DNA from: Bacteroidales bacterium
Lineage (GTDB): Bacteria > Bacteroidota > Bacteroidia > Bacteroidales > Muribaculaceae
DNA length: 64,000 bases
Reading direction: 5' to 3'
NCBI GenBank assembly: GCA_004557825.1
Contig: SFFL01000002.1
Span: forward strand, 1 to 64,000
Shown here: one piece after another, positions 6,911-14,787 of the stretch
Layout of the letters: every line of letters begins with the position of its first letter
How positions within the stretch are numbered: position 1 is the stretch's first letter
Notes under the pieces: model-generated
Told to the model about the DNA's origin: nothing
What the model saw: only the letters and a program-made list of their open reading frames with translations
Database searches by the model: none
Translations under genes and position numbers: made by a program

Positions 6911-7570
6911 ATGAGTAACACTCAGCCGTGGTCGCAGCAGGCCTGGAGCGCCGCCGACCATATCTACCGCGAAATCCTCGACCTCCCCTTTGTGAAGCAA
7001 CTCGCCGACGGCTCTCTGCCGCGCGAGATTTTCAACCGCTACATCGGTCAGGATTCGCTCTACATCAACCGCTATTGCCGGGTACTCTGCCACATAGCCT
7101 CGCGTCTGCCCGAAAAGGAGATGACCGAAAGCTTCATCGGTTTTGCCGGCGACGGTGTGGAGGTGGAGCGCGCTCTCCACTCCATTTACCTCAGCGACCG
7201 CCCCGAGGAGATGTCGCCCGTCTGCCTGATGTACACCTCGGTGCTTATGTCGCAGGCCTACGCCCCCGTAGAGGTGGAGGCGGCATCCGTTCTTCCCTGC
7301 TTCTGGGTGTACCTGAAAGTGGGGAAGCATATCGCCGCCACCGCCCGCATAGATAACCCCTACGCCGACTGGATTGCCACCTACTCCGACCCCGCCTTCG
7401 ACCGCTCCAACGACCGGGCTATCGAAATCTGCGACCGGCTGGCCGCAGCTGCCTCACCGGCCGTGCGCGATGCCATGACCCGCATCTTCGTGGAGTGTAC
7501 TCGTATGGAATGGCTCTTCTGGCAGGGCGCCTACGCCGATCTCAAATGGCCCGACAATCTCCACTCCTGA
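6911..7570 (+). CDS. tenA: TenA-type aminopyrimidine aminohydrolase
   Basis: 219 residues of the TenA/THI-4 family. These enzymes hydrolyse aminopyrimidines from degraded thiamine so that the HMP moiety can be reused. The probable catalytic Cys is C130 in VLPCFWVY, the position of C135 in B. subtilis TenA. E200 in ECTRMEWLFW corresponds to the C-terminal glutamate, and IGQDSLYI carries a conserved aspartate. The gene lies between the methyltransferase and thiD. Because no thiC is present in the cluster, salvage through TenA and ThiD may be an important pyrimidine source. Confidence 0.92.
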   Translation: MSNTQPWSQQAWSAADHIYREILDLPFVKQLADGSLPREIFNRYIGQDSLYINRYCRVLCHIASRLPEKEMTESFIGFAGDGVEVERALHSIYLSDRPEEMSPVCLMYTSVLMSQAYAPVEVEAASVLPCFWVYLKVGKHIAATARIDNPYADWIATYSDPAFDRSNDRAIEICDRLAAAASPAVRDAMTRIFVECTRMEWLFWQGAYADLKWPDNLHS

Positions 7571-7601
7571 TCTTCCCTTTTTCAACGACAAAACTCCCTC
7601 T

Positions 7602-8477
7602 ATGAACTCCAATACAGGCACAAAGAGCTACGCCCGCGCCCTCACCATCGCCGGCAGCGACCCCTCCGGCGGCGCAGGCCTCCAGGCCGACCTCAAGACT
7701 TTCTCCGCTCTGGGCGTTTTCGGCACCACCGCTATCGTGGCCGTAGTGGATGAGAACACCCAAGGCGTCTACGGCGTCCACCCCATTCCCGACGACTTCG
7801 TGGCCGGACAAATCCGTTCGGTGCTCGACGACATCGGCACCGACGCCATAAAAATCGGTATGCTCCACAGCGCTCCGCTCATCCGCACGGTGCTCGCCAC
7901 GCTCCGCAGCTACCCCGACGTGCGCAATATCGTGCTCGATCCGGTGATGGTGGCCACCTCCGGCGACCCGCTTCTGCAGCCCGAAGCCATCGGCACTCTG
8001 CGCGACGAACTTATCCCCTACTGCCGCGTCATCACTCCCAACCTCCCCGAGGCAGCGATGCTCCTCGGCCACGAAATCTCCCGGCCGGAGGATATGCCCG
8101 ACGCCGCCCGCGACCTCTCGGCCCTCTATCCCGGCGAGAAGGTTTCGGTTATGCTCAAAGCCGGGCACTTCGGACTGGAAGCAGAAGCCGGAGAGCGCGA
8201 ACTGAAGGCCGGCGACACGCTCACCGATGTGTTCTACAACGCCGAATCGGGGCGCGTTTCGCAGCTTTCCTCCCCGCTGATTGATACCCGCAACACCCAC
8301 GGCACAGGGTGCACCCTCTCCTCGGCCATCGCCGCGCATCTGGCGCTGGGCTACGGTCTTGACGAGGCCGTGGCAAAGGGGAAAAACTACCTGGCGGAAG
8401 CGCTTGCCGCCGGTGCGCCCTACGCCATCGGCCGCGGTCACGGTCCGGTAAACCATTTCTATGCTCTCTGGAAGTAA
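7602..8477 (+). CDS. thiD: Hydroxymethylpyrimidine (phosphate) kinase ThiD
   Basis: 291 residues, ribokinase-like fold. [17 protein letters not shown] near the N terminus binds the pyrimidine. [22 protein letters not shown] and [17 protein letters not shown] (anion hole and catalytic Asp region) follow in the family order. It phosphorylates HMP and HMP-P to HMP-PP for ThiE. It is slightly longer than the usual 265 residues because of an insert around [12 protein letters not shown]. Its last 17 bases overlap the next gene. Confidence 0.95.
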   Translation: MNSNTGTKSYARALTIAGSDPSGGAGLQADLKTFSALGVFGTTAIVAVVDENTQGVYGVHPIPDDFVAGQIRSVLDDIGTDAIKIGMLHSAPLIRTVLATLRSYPDVRNIVLDPVMVATSGDPLLQPEAIGTLRDELIPYCRVITPNLPEAAMLLGHEISRPEDMPDAARDLSALYPGEKVSVMLKAGHFGLEAEAGERELKAGDTLTDVFYNAESGRVSQLSSPLIDTRNTHGTGCTLSSAIAAHLALGYGLDEAVAKGKNYLAEALAAGAPYAIGRGHGPVNHFYALWK

Positions 8478-9588
8478 CATAAGCAGCACCCCCTCAGAGG
8501 AAGCCCGCGCAATCGGAGGGGAGGCACATCCCATCGGAGGGGAAGGCCGCTCTCTCGGAGGCTCTTCTTCTGTACCGGTGGGGCGGTTCGCCCCTTCGCC
8601 TACCGGACGAATGCACCTGGGCAATGTGTATGCGGCGCTGATGAGCTGGCTCTCGGTGCGCAGTCGCGGTGGCCGCTGGATTCTGCGCATCGAGGACCTC
8701 GACCCTCAGCGCTCGAAGCTGCAGTATGCCCGGCAGATTGAGGATGACCTGCTCTGGCTGGGGCTTGACTGGGATGAAGGGGGAATCGATGGCCGCGGCG
8801 ACAACGGTCCATACGTGCAAAGTCGCCGCAGCGATTTCTACCTGCAGCAGCTCCGTCGCATCGAGCAGGCAGGGCTTACCTATCCCTGTTATTGCACACG
8901 CGCCGACATAATGGCCACACAGGCGCCACATATGTCGGATGGCCGCGTGGTCTACGCCGGCACCTGCCGCCCCGCACGTCTCGGCGGCACAGCAATCGAC
9001 AATTCTGCCGGGGAAGCCATCCAGCGGCGCGCTCCGGCCACGCGCGTATCTGTGCCCGACAGCACAATCACTTTCAACGACCTCATCTGCGGCCCGGTAA
9101 GCGTAAACCTCGCACGGGAATGCGGCGATTTCATTCTGCGTCGCGCCGACGGCGCCTGGGCTTACCATCTTGCCGTGGTCACCGACGACGCCCTGATGGG
9201 CGTGACCGAAGTTACACGTGGCAACGACCTGCTTCTCTCCGCCGCGCAGCAAATCTACCTCTACCGCCTCCTCGGCTTCGAGCCACCCCGCTTTGCTCAC
9301 ATCCCCCTGATGGTCAACGAAAACGGCCAACGCCTCTCCAAGCGCGACGCCTCCCTGGATATGGGGCACCTCCGCCAGCGCTACACCCCCGAGCAACTCC
9401 TCGGCCTCATAGCCCACGCCACCGGCCTCCGTCCCGATTCCACCCCCGTCACCGCCGCCACCCTCGCCACCGCCTTCACTTTCGCCCCTCTCCGCACCGC
9501 CCCCACAATCGCAGCTCCCCGCACCGCCCCAACCATTGCAGCTCCCCGCACCACCGCCACAATAACACTGACCGCCTCTCGCGAATAA
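8461..9588 (+). CDS. gluQ: Glutamyl-Q tRNA(Asp) synthetase
   Basis: 375 residues. It is a truncated glutamyl-tRNA synthetase paralog lacking the anticodon-binding domain, which loads glutamate onto queuosine of tRNA-Asp. The HIGH-like motif FAPSPTGRMHLGN starts near residue 42. The zinc-site cysteines appear in YPCYCTRADI and GTCRPAR, and the KMSKS-like motif is RLSKRDASLD. The first 40 residues contain imperfect IGGE repeats, and the last 40 contain repeats of TAPTIAAPR, so both ends look expanded by tandem duplication. The ATG at 8461 overlaps thiD. Co-transcription with thiamine genes is likely; a functional link is not obvious. Confidence 0.88.
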   Translation: MLSGSNISSTPSEEARAIGGEAHPIGGEGRSLGGSSSVPVGRFAPSPTGRMHLGNVYAALMSWLSVRSRGGRWILRIEDLDPQRSKLQYARQIEDDLLWLGLDWDEGGIDGRGDNGPYVQSRRSDFYLQQLRRIEQAGLTYPCYCTRADIMATQAPHMSDGRVVYAGTCRPARLGGTAIDNSAGEAIQRRAPATRVSVPDSTITFNDLICGPVSVNLARECGDFILRRADGAWAYHLAVVTDDALMGVTEVTRGNDLLLSAAQQIYLYRLLGFEPPRFAHIPLMVNENGQRLSKRDASLDMGHLRQRYTPEQLLGLIAHATGLRPDSTPVTAATLATAFTFAPLRTAPTIAAPRTAPTIAAPRTTATITLTASRE

Positions 9589-9640
9589 TCCCATCAGCAA
9601 TGCACCCTCGCTCGCCCCTTTGCAAATGACGCATCATCCA

Positions 9641-9660
9641 GTAGGGGCGCACCATCCGCA
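9641..9660. repeat. GTAG-headed repeat fragment
   Basis: GTAGGGGCGCACCATCCGC shares the GTAGGGGCGC head with the palindromic elements at 28359, 39823 and 52122 but not their palindromic core. Confidence 0.4.
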
Positions 9661-9694
9661 AAAGCATCGCGCACGCGCCCGAAAGGAGCATTGT

Positions 9695-9780
9695 GGGGCT
9701 GGCGTAGCCAGCTTGTCAGGGATTGGATAAGCGTATCACGGGAGCTGGCGTAGCCAGCTTGTCAGGTTTGGATAAGCGCA
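9695..9780. repeat. Two palindromic repeats with common tail
   Basis: The palindrome GCTGGCGTAGCCAGC is found at 9698-9712 and 9744-9758. Each is followed by TTGTCAGG and then TTGGATAAGCG, with a 46-bp period. The hairpins lie between the convergent ends of gluQ and the GH32 gene and could act as a bidirectional terminator or be REP-like elements. Apart from these the 213-bp gap holds nothing coding. Confidence 0.75.
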
Positions 9781-9801
9781 TTGCTGGGGAGGCGTGTAGG
9801 C

Positions 9802-12180
9802 TCAGCGCACTACGTATTTTTTGCCGCCGGCGATGTAGATGCCGGGGGCGAGGCCGGATACCGCTTCTGTGGCAGCTACCTGCGAGCGCACAAGCGCTCC
9901 TGCGGTGGAATATACATCCACAAGCGCGTCTTCGGCAATGGCTTCTTCATCGGCCCAAACATTGCCGATGCCGGCGGAGCCGTCGGGCGACAGCGTCCAC
10001 GCCTGCAGCGATTTCACAGCGGTGGTGCCATTGGAGCTGAACGCCTCAATGCCAAGCGCCTGGGCGTCGGTGGGGAACAGACGTATCGACGAAGCCCAGC
10101 GGTCGTTGACGAAAATATCGAGGATGCTGTGGTCGACGAAAACATTCAGCTTAAGGTCGGTGCCTCGGCGCAGGAATTCCGGCATAGGCAGCGTGTAGAC
10201 GCCGTTGTAGACGCCGCCGTCGTTGATCAGGCGGTCGAGCGACGAGAAGTCTACCGTAATCGAGCTGGAAGCGGGATTGTAGGTGATGGTGCAAGCCTTC
10301 GTGCCATTCTTGAACAGACGCAGACCGAAAGGCGATTTGCCTATGGTGAATGTGCCGAGGATTTCAGCCTCACGCCCCTGCACAGGCGACAGGTCGAGGG
10401 TACCGTCGAGATCGAAGGAAGCCCGCTCGAATTTGGTGCCGGAACGCATACCGGTAAGCCCGCTGAAAGGCTTCTGCACCAGTTCGCCGTTGTCGGCCAG
10501 GCTCCACTCGCGCGGGAGCGAATAGCAGTGCGCCCAGCCCAGGTTCCAGTTATCGTCGGACGAAAGCTTGTCGGGCACGATACCCATCACTATGGTTTTG
10601 CCGTCGTGATTGTAGATTGTGGGTGAGAGCAGACCGTAGCCGTCGCGCGAATTCAGCTCCACATTCTTGCCGATGGAGAAATTGGCATCGGCCACAAATT
10701 TGCCGTCATTGCCAATGGTGCCGGTCCAGTACATCGTACGCACACCGCTGCCGGTCTGCAGAGGAGTGGCGGTGAAAATCCATTTGCCATTGCCCATCGG
10801 AGTGATGTTGGGCATCTCCCAGAAACGGCCGTCGGCATTGGCTGTCTTACCCTGGAAGAAAATCGAGCCGTCGTTGCTCCAGGTCTTGGAAGCGGAGTTG
10901 TAGCGGTGGAGAGTGGTGGCTCCTACGCCATCCTTCGAGGTGCCCACGATAATATAGGCATTGTCGCCGTTGCGGAAGAAATAAGGATCGCGGAAATCGT
11001 CGCTCAAACCGTCGGGGCGACCGGGTATAATGGGATTGTTGCCCCACTTGGTCCAGTTGATCAACGAACTGTTCTCGGGCGAAGCGCCGCAGATCGAAGC
11101 GCGGGCATAATCCACAGCCGTGTAGAGGATGTTGGGCTGGCCGCCGGTGATTTCGGCATCGGTGAACACACAGCCGCTCCAGCATCCCTTGATGTCGTAC
11201 CAGTTGCCCGGAGCGATGGCAATCTTCTCCTCCTTCCAGTTGAAGAGATTATCAGAGGAGATATGCCCCCAGTGCAGGCGGGCCATATAGGGGCCGTCGG
11301 CATTCTTCTGGAAGAACACGTGGTAGCGGCCGTCGGAATAAGTCATACCGTGGCATTCGTTGGTCCAGGCGGTGGCGGGCATACCGTGGAAACGCGGACG
11401 CAGCAGGCTGCCGGCGTAGCGCGATGCGGGGATGCTCAGGTCGGCAGCATTCTCGGCCTTCCACCCTTTGATTGTGGATTCGGCCAGAGCCTCGTCGTAG
11501 ACGGTGATATCGTCGATAAGGCCATTGAAAGAGGTGAGCAGGAACGGGCCGGTATAGTTCATCAGATTGCCGTGACCCATCTGGAATTTGCCACCAGAGA
11601 AAGCGCAATTGCCCGTGCAGCGGCCCTGCCCTACCTTCTCGCCATTGTTGTAAACCGTAACGGTGCGGTTTGCGCCATCGACGACAGCAGTAAGGCAGTT
11701 CCACTGATACGTGGGCATAGGGGTATTCACTACAATATTCACGGGCCAGCCTCCCACATAGGTGCGGAATTCCCATTTACCATCAAAGCCGAGATAGAAG
11801 CCGAATCCCTGCTTTTTTGTCTCGTCGAGGCAGGTGACGATAGCTGTGCGCTCCTGCGTGTTATGGTCGATGAGGACAATAGGATACGACTCTACGGCAG
11901 TCCACACCGACACCGTCATCTGCTGCGCGCTTTCAGGGAGAATTGCGCCCAACGACGCGTCGACGTAGGAGGTGTAGCCGTCGAAACGCAGCGCCTGGCC
12001 TACGGCTCCGGGGATGTTTTCGGGGGAGAAATGCCCCTGCACCGCGAACCGGTTGCCGCTTACCTGTTCGACAATCTGTCCTGAGCGCACATCCATCGGG
12101 AAGTGAGCCACTTCTGCGGCGTAAATGCCGCAGACCGATGCCGCCAGTGCTGCGGCTGCTATTGTAGCGAATCTGTACAT
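9802..12180 (-). CDS. Secreted GH32-family protein with LamG-like domain and C-terminal sorting tail
   Basis: 792 residues. There is a signal peptide (to about residue 21), then a LamG/concanavalin-like domain (about 25-240: FPMDVRSG, LRFDGYTSYVDA, GLIDDITVYDEAL). A five-blade GH32 region follows, then a beta-sandwich (FVDHSILDIFVNDR), and the tail ends in YIAGGKKYVVR. GH32 enzymes cleave fructosyl linkages. The RDP motif (D398) and the acid/base Glu (E455 in FWEMPN) are present. The usual nucleophile block WMNDPNG reads AWTNECHG, placing Glu (E275) where the nucleophilic Asp belongs. The protein may therefore be a distinct subfamily or a binder. The tail resembles type IX secretion sorting domains, suggesting cell-surface location. 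It is the last gene on this strand in the fructan locus. Confidence 0.82.
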   Translation of the reverse strand: MYRFATIAAAALAASVCGIYAAEVAHFPMDVRSGQIVEQVSGNRFAVQGHFSPENIPGAVGQALRFDGYTSYVDASLGAILPESAQQMTVSVWTAVESYPIVLIDHNTQERTAIVTCLDETKKQGFGFYLGFDGKWEFRTYVGGWPVNIVVNTPMPTYQWNCLTAVVDGANRTVTVYNNGEKVGQGRCTGNCAFSGGKFQMGHGNLMNYTGPFLLTSFNGLIDDITVYDEALAESTIKGWKAENAADLSIPASRYAGSLLRPRFHGMPATAWTNECHGMTYSDGRYHVFFQKNADGPYMARLHWGHISSDNLFNWKEEKIAIAPGNWYDIKGCWSGCVFTDAEITGGQPNILYTAVDYARASICGASPENSSLINWTKWGNNPIIPGRPDGLSDDFRDPYFFRNGDNAYIIVGTSKDGVGATTLHRYNSASKTWSNDGSIFFQGKTANADGRFWEMPNITPMGNGKWIFTATPLQTGSGVRTMYWTGTIGNDGKFVADANFSIGKNVELNSRDGYGLLSPTIYNHDGKTIVMGIVPDKLSSDDNWNLGWAHCYSLPREWSLADNGELVQKPFSGLTGMRSGTKFERASFDLDGTLDLSPVQGREAEILGTFTIGKSPFGLRLFKNGTKACTITYNPASSSITVDFSSLDRLINDGGVYNGVYTLPMPEFLRRGTDLKLNVFVDHSILDIFVNDRWASSIRLFPTDAQALGIEAFSSNGTTAVKSLQAWTLSPDGSAGIGNVWADEEAIAEDALVDVYSTAGALVRSQVAATEAVSGLAPGIYIAGGKKYVVR

Positions 12181-12214
12181 AATAAACTGGTTTTCTAAAT
12201 GTTGGGGGGAGTTG

Positions 12215-12272
12215 GGGGCTGTGTCAAAACAGCCATCGACGCGTTAATTTCAGATTTGACACAACCTCTTGG
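12215..12272 (-). terminator. Inverted repeat between DUF4960 and GH32 genes
   Basis: GGCTGTGTCAAAA at about 12219-12231 is inverted against TTTGACACAACC at about 12255-12266. It forms a long-loop hairpin downstream of the minus-strand DUF4960 gene and in front of the GH32 gene. It could attenuate transcription between them. No clean T-run follows. Confidence 0.4.
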
Positions 12273-12279
12273 GAAAAGC

Positions 12280-13383
12280 TCAGCGCACTACCACCTTGGT
12301 GGCTTCGGTGCCCTGCACCTTCACGTAAACACCGGCAGCAAGCTCGTCGGCGCTGACGCGAACACCCTGGAGGGTGTAATATACTGCGGGGGCATCTTCA
12401 CCGGCGGCGGCAAATACCTGGTTTACACCGGCAGCCACACCCTTCTTCTTGAGGTAGCTGATGCAATTGTCGGTGAGAGCCTTGAGGTTACCTTCAAAAG
12501 CATTCACACCTTCGCGGGGCGACCATTCGCAGCAGGCCAGACCGTTGGCGATGATTGTGCCCTTCACATCGGTGGTGGGCTTGAATTCAATCACACCGGC
12601 CACGGCGTAGTCCTGAACGTGGCCCCAGGTGCCGAGCACCTCGCAGTTGTTTTCATTCTGGAATTTCTCAACAGTGTTCTTGCCCTCGGCAGTGTACTGA
12701 AAGCCATTGAGGTCCCACATGCAGTTGTGGTCTTCGCGCCACATCTCGGTGCCGTTGCCGGTACCTTCCATCGGGTAAACATCCCAGGGCTGGCCGTAGG
12801 TTTCGCCATGCAGCAGGTTTGCATAGATGGCGTGGGTACGGTGGTCGTAGTACTGAGTAGCGTCGGCCTCCTTGTTGTCTGCATTGTTGCCCGAATTCCA
12901 CCAGCCGATCTGAGCATTCAGGTTCCAGTTGTCGGTACCCTTGCCACCGTCGCCATCGCTGTAGATATTGGGAGCGAACTTGGCATCGATGCGGCCAACC
13001 TTGTCAAGAAGCTGAGTGGCCTGCTTGGTGAGCAGCAGTGTGCCGCCGTCGGCCACATATTTCTTCAGAGCAGCCACGGTGGCGCCGTCGGCGAACTCAG
13101 CGGGCAGATTGCCTTGGCCGGCGGCACAGCGGTCGATGTGAATCCAGATCACATTCAGCTTGGTGGCATCGATTTTCGCTGTCTCGCCCGGGGCAATCAC
13201 TGTGCCCCCGGTATAGAAATCGGTAAACCACTTAGCAGCGGCATGCTCCTGGAAGTTTTCGATAGCTTCCACGGAAGGAGACCCGATGAGAATAGCACAT
13301 GTGGCTTCGTCGTTCTGAGCCTGAGCGCAGAAAGCGCCTGCAAGAGCCACTGAGAGGAAAGTAGTTTTGAGTAAAGATGTCAT
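12280..13383 (-). CDS. Secreted DUF4960 protein A with sorting tail
   Basis: 367 residues from the ATG at 13383, which gives a clean signal peptide (MTSLLKTTFLSVALAGAF then CAQAQ). An upstream ATG at 13437 would bury it. The body is a DUF4960-type domain, the domain I associate with the levan-binding surface protein of the B. thetaiotaomicron fructan locus. Shared blocks are VIWIHIDR, LLLTKQATQLLDKVGRI, REDHNCMWDLN, VLGTWGHVQDY and IANGLACCEW. No lipobox is present. The protein ends GVYVKVQGTEATKVVVR, a type IX-like C-terminal signal. It is a tandem paralog of the next gene, including about 80 bp of near-identical 5' DNA. Likely role: fructan capture at the surface. Confidence 0.8.
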   Translation of the reverse strand: MTSLLKTTFLSVALAGAFCAQAQNDEATCAILIGSPSVEAIENFQEHAAAKWFTDFYTGGTVIAPGETAKIDATKLNVIWIHIDRCAAGQGNLPAEFADGATVAALKKYVADGGTLLLTKQATQLLDKVGRIDAKFAPNIYSDGDGGKGTDNWNLNAQIGWWNSGNNADNKEADATQYYDHRTHAIYANLLHGETYGQPWDVYPMEGTGNGTEMWREDHNCMWDLNGFQYTAEGKNTVEKFQNENNCEVLGTWGHVQDYAVAGVIEFKPTTDVKGTIIANGLACCEWSPREGVNAFEGNLKALTDNCISYLKKKGVAAGVNQVFAAAGEDAPAVYYTLQGVRVSADELAAGVYVKVQGTEATKVVVR

Positions 13384-13441
13384 AGATAACAGAAATAAAG
13401 TTGGACATTCTAAGAATTTAACGGAGAGAGATTTCATAAGT

Positions 13442-14527
13442 TCAGCGCACTACCACCTTAGTGGCCTCGCTGCCCTTTACTTTCACGTAAACACCGGGGG
13501 TAAGAGCAGCGGCATCGACACGAACGCCCTGAAGGGTATAATATACTACAGGAGCATCTGTACTGGTGTCGACAGCGACCTCGCTCACACCCGATTCAGT
13601 GCTCTTCTTCTGGAGATAACTGAAGCAATTGCGAGTAAGCCCCTGGAGATTTGCCGCGTAATTATTCACGCCTTCGCGCGGTGCCCATTCGCAACAGGCA
13701 AGACCGTTGGCAATAATAGTGCCGGGAGTTTTGGTTGTCGGATAGAACTCTACGATACCGGCTACATTATAATCTGTCACATGTCCCCAGGTGCCGAGAA
13801 CCACACAACTGTTCTCATTCTGGAATTTCTCTACCAGATTTTTACCCTCGGCAGTATAAGTAAAGTCGTGGTTTAAATCCCACATACAATTATGATCTTC
13901 ACGCCACAGCCCTTCGCTATTACCTTCCATAGGAATTACATCCCATGCCTGGCCGTAGGTGTCGCCGTGCTCAAGATTAGCGTAGATGGGGTGCGAGCGG
14001 TGATCATAGTATTGCGAGGGATCAGCAGTGATATTATCCCTGCCAATCTGTGCATTTATATTCCAGTTGTCGGTGCCTTTGCTGCCGGCACCATCGCCAA
14101 AAATATTGGGCAGAAAACTTGACTCGATGCGGCCAACCTTGTCAAGAAGCTGTGTAGCCTGCTTGGTAAGCAACAGCGACCCGCCATTTTCTACGAAATT
14201 CTTCAGTGCTGCCACAGTAGCCTCATCAGTAAATTCGGCAGGAAGATTTCCTTTGCCCACATTACATCGGTCGATATGAATCCAGATTACATTTAACTTG
14301 GATGGGTCAATTTTGGTGGTTTCGCCCGGGGCAATCACTGTGCCCCCGGTATATGCATCCTTAAACCACTGAGCAGCAGCTTTCTCCTGAGGATTATCGA
14401 TTTGTTCTATCGAGGGATAGCCGATAAGAACAGCACAGGCCGACTGGGATGCCTGGTTCTGAGCCTGAGCGCAGAAAGCGCCTGCAAGAGCCACTGAGAG
14501 GAAAGTAGTTTTGAGTAAAGATGTCAT
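13442..14527 (-). CDS. Secreted DUF4960 protein B with sorting tail
   Basis: 361 residues, very similar over its whole length to the downstream neighbour. It shares the first 23 residues exactly (signal peptide), the REDHNCMWDLN and TWGHV blocks, and the GVYVKVKGSEATKVVVR tail. The DNA around the start codon and its 5' leader (to about 14551) repeats that of the neighbour, so the pair arose by tandem duplication including regulatory DNA. GC content and codon choice look slightly less GC-rich than the neighbour. It is probably an extracellular fructan-binding protein exported by a type IX-like route rather than as a lipoprotein. Confidence 0.8.
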   Translation of the reverse strand: MTSLLKTTFLSVALAGAFCAQAQNQASQSACAVLIGYPSIEQIDNPQEKAAAQWFKDAYTGGTVIAPGETTKIDPSKLNVIWIHIDRCNVGKGNLPAEFTDEATVAALKNFVENGGSLLLTKQATQLLDKVGRIESSFLPNIFGDGAGSKGTDNWNINAQIGRDNITADPSQYYDHRSHPIYANLEHGDTYGQAWDVIPMEGNSEGLWREDHNCMWDLNHDFTYTAEGKNLVEKFQNENSCVVLGTWGHVTDYNVAGIVEFYPTTKTPGTIIANGLACCEWAPREGVNNYAANLQGLTRNCFSYLQKKSTESGVSEVAVDTSTDAPVVYYTLQGVRVDAAALTPGVYVKVKGSEATKVVVR

Positions 14528-14577
14528 AGATAACAGAAATAAAGTTGGAGTATATTTACCGAATTTAATGCAAAATA

Positions 14578-14622
14578 GCGGAGAGATTTATTGTAGAGAG
14601 TAGATTGCGGAGAGATTTATTG
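14578..14622. repeat. 16-bp direct repeat pair
   Basis: GCGGAGAGATTTATTG occurs exactly at 14578-14593 and 14607-14622, just before the terminator at 14623-14660. The 242-bp gap around it otherwise holds the terminator and the repeats at 14711-14787. Confidence 0.8.
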
Positions 14623-14660
14623 AAAAAGGGGCCGCGGCAGTTTGCTGCTGCCGCAGCCCC
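14623..14660 (-). terminator. Terminator of the susC-susD-DUF4960 operon
   Basis: On the minus strand GGGGCTGCGGCAG pairs with CTGCCGCGGCCCC around CAGCAAA and is followed by TTTTT. It lies about 110 bp after the stop of the DUF4960 lipoprotein gene. It separates the SusCD operon from the two downstream DUF4960 genes. Confidence 0.85.
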
Positions 14661-14710
14661 GTCAAATTATCCTTAGAAATTATCGGAAACAGATGCTTGA
14701 TTCCTTATTT

Positions 14711-14787
14711 TACTTCAGATAGTTGAGTGATATTTCAGATAGCTGATGCTTAATTTCAGATAGCTGAATTTACTTCAGATAGTTGAG
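14711..14787. repeat. Fourfold repeat of the DUF4960 lipoprotein 3' end
   Basis: TTCAGATAG(T/C)TGA begins at 14714, 14734, 14755 and 14774, a period of about 20 bp. The last copy encodes the true C terminus (LNYLK-stop) of the minus-strand lipoprotein gene. The other three lie beyond its stop codon. Confidence 0.85.

Noticed and set aside
7542..9600. Long minus-strand open frames opposite thiD and gluQ
   Set aside because: Antisense shadows; the plus-strand products carry intact catalytic motifs.
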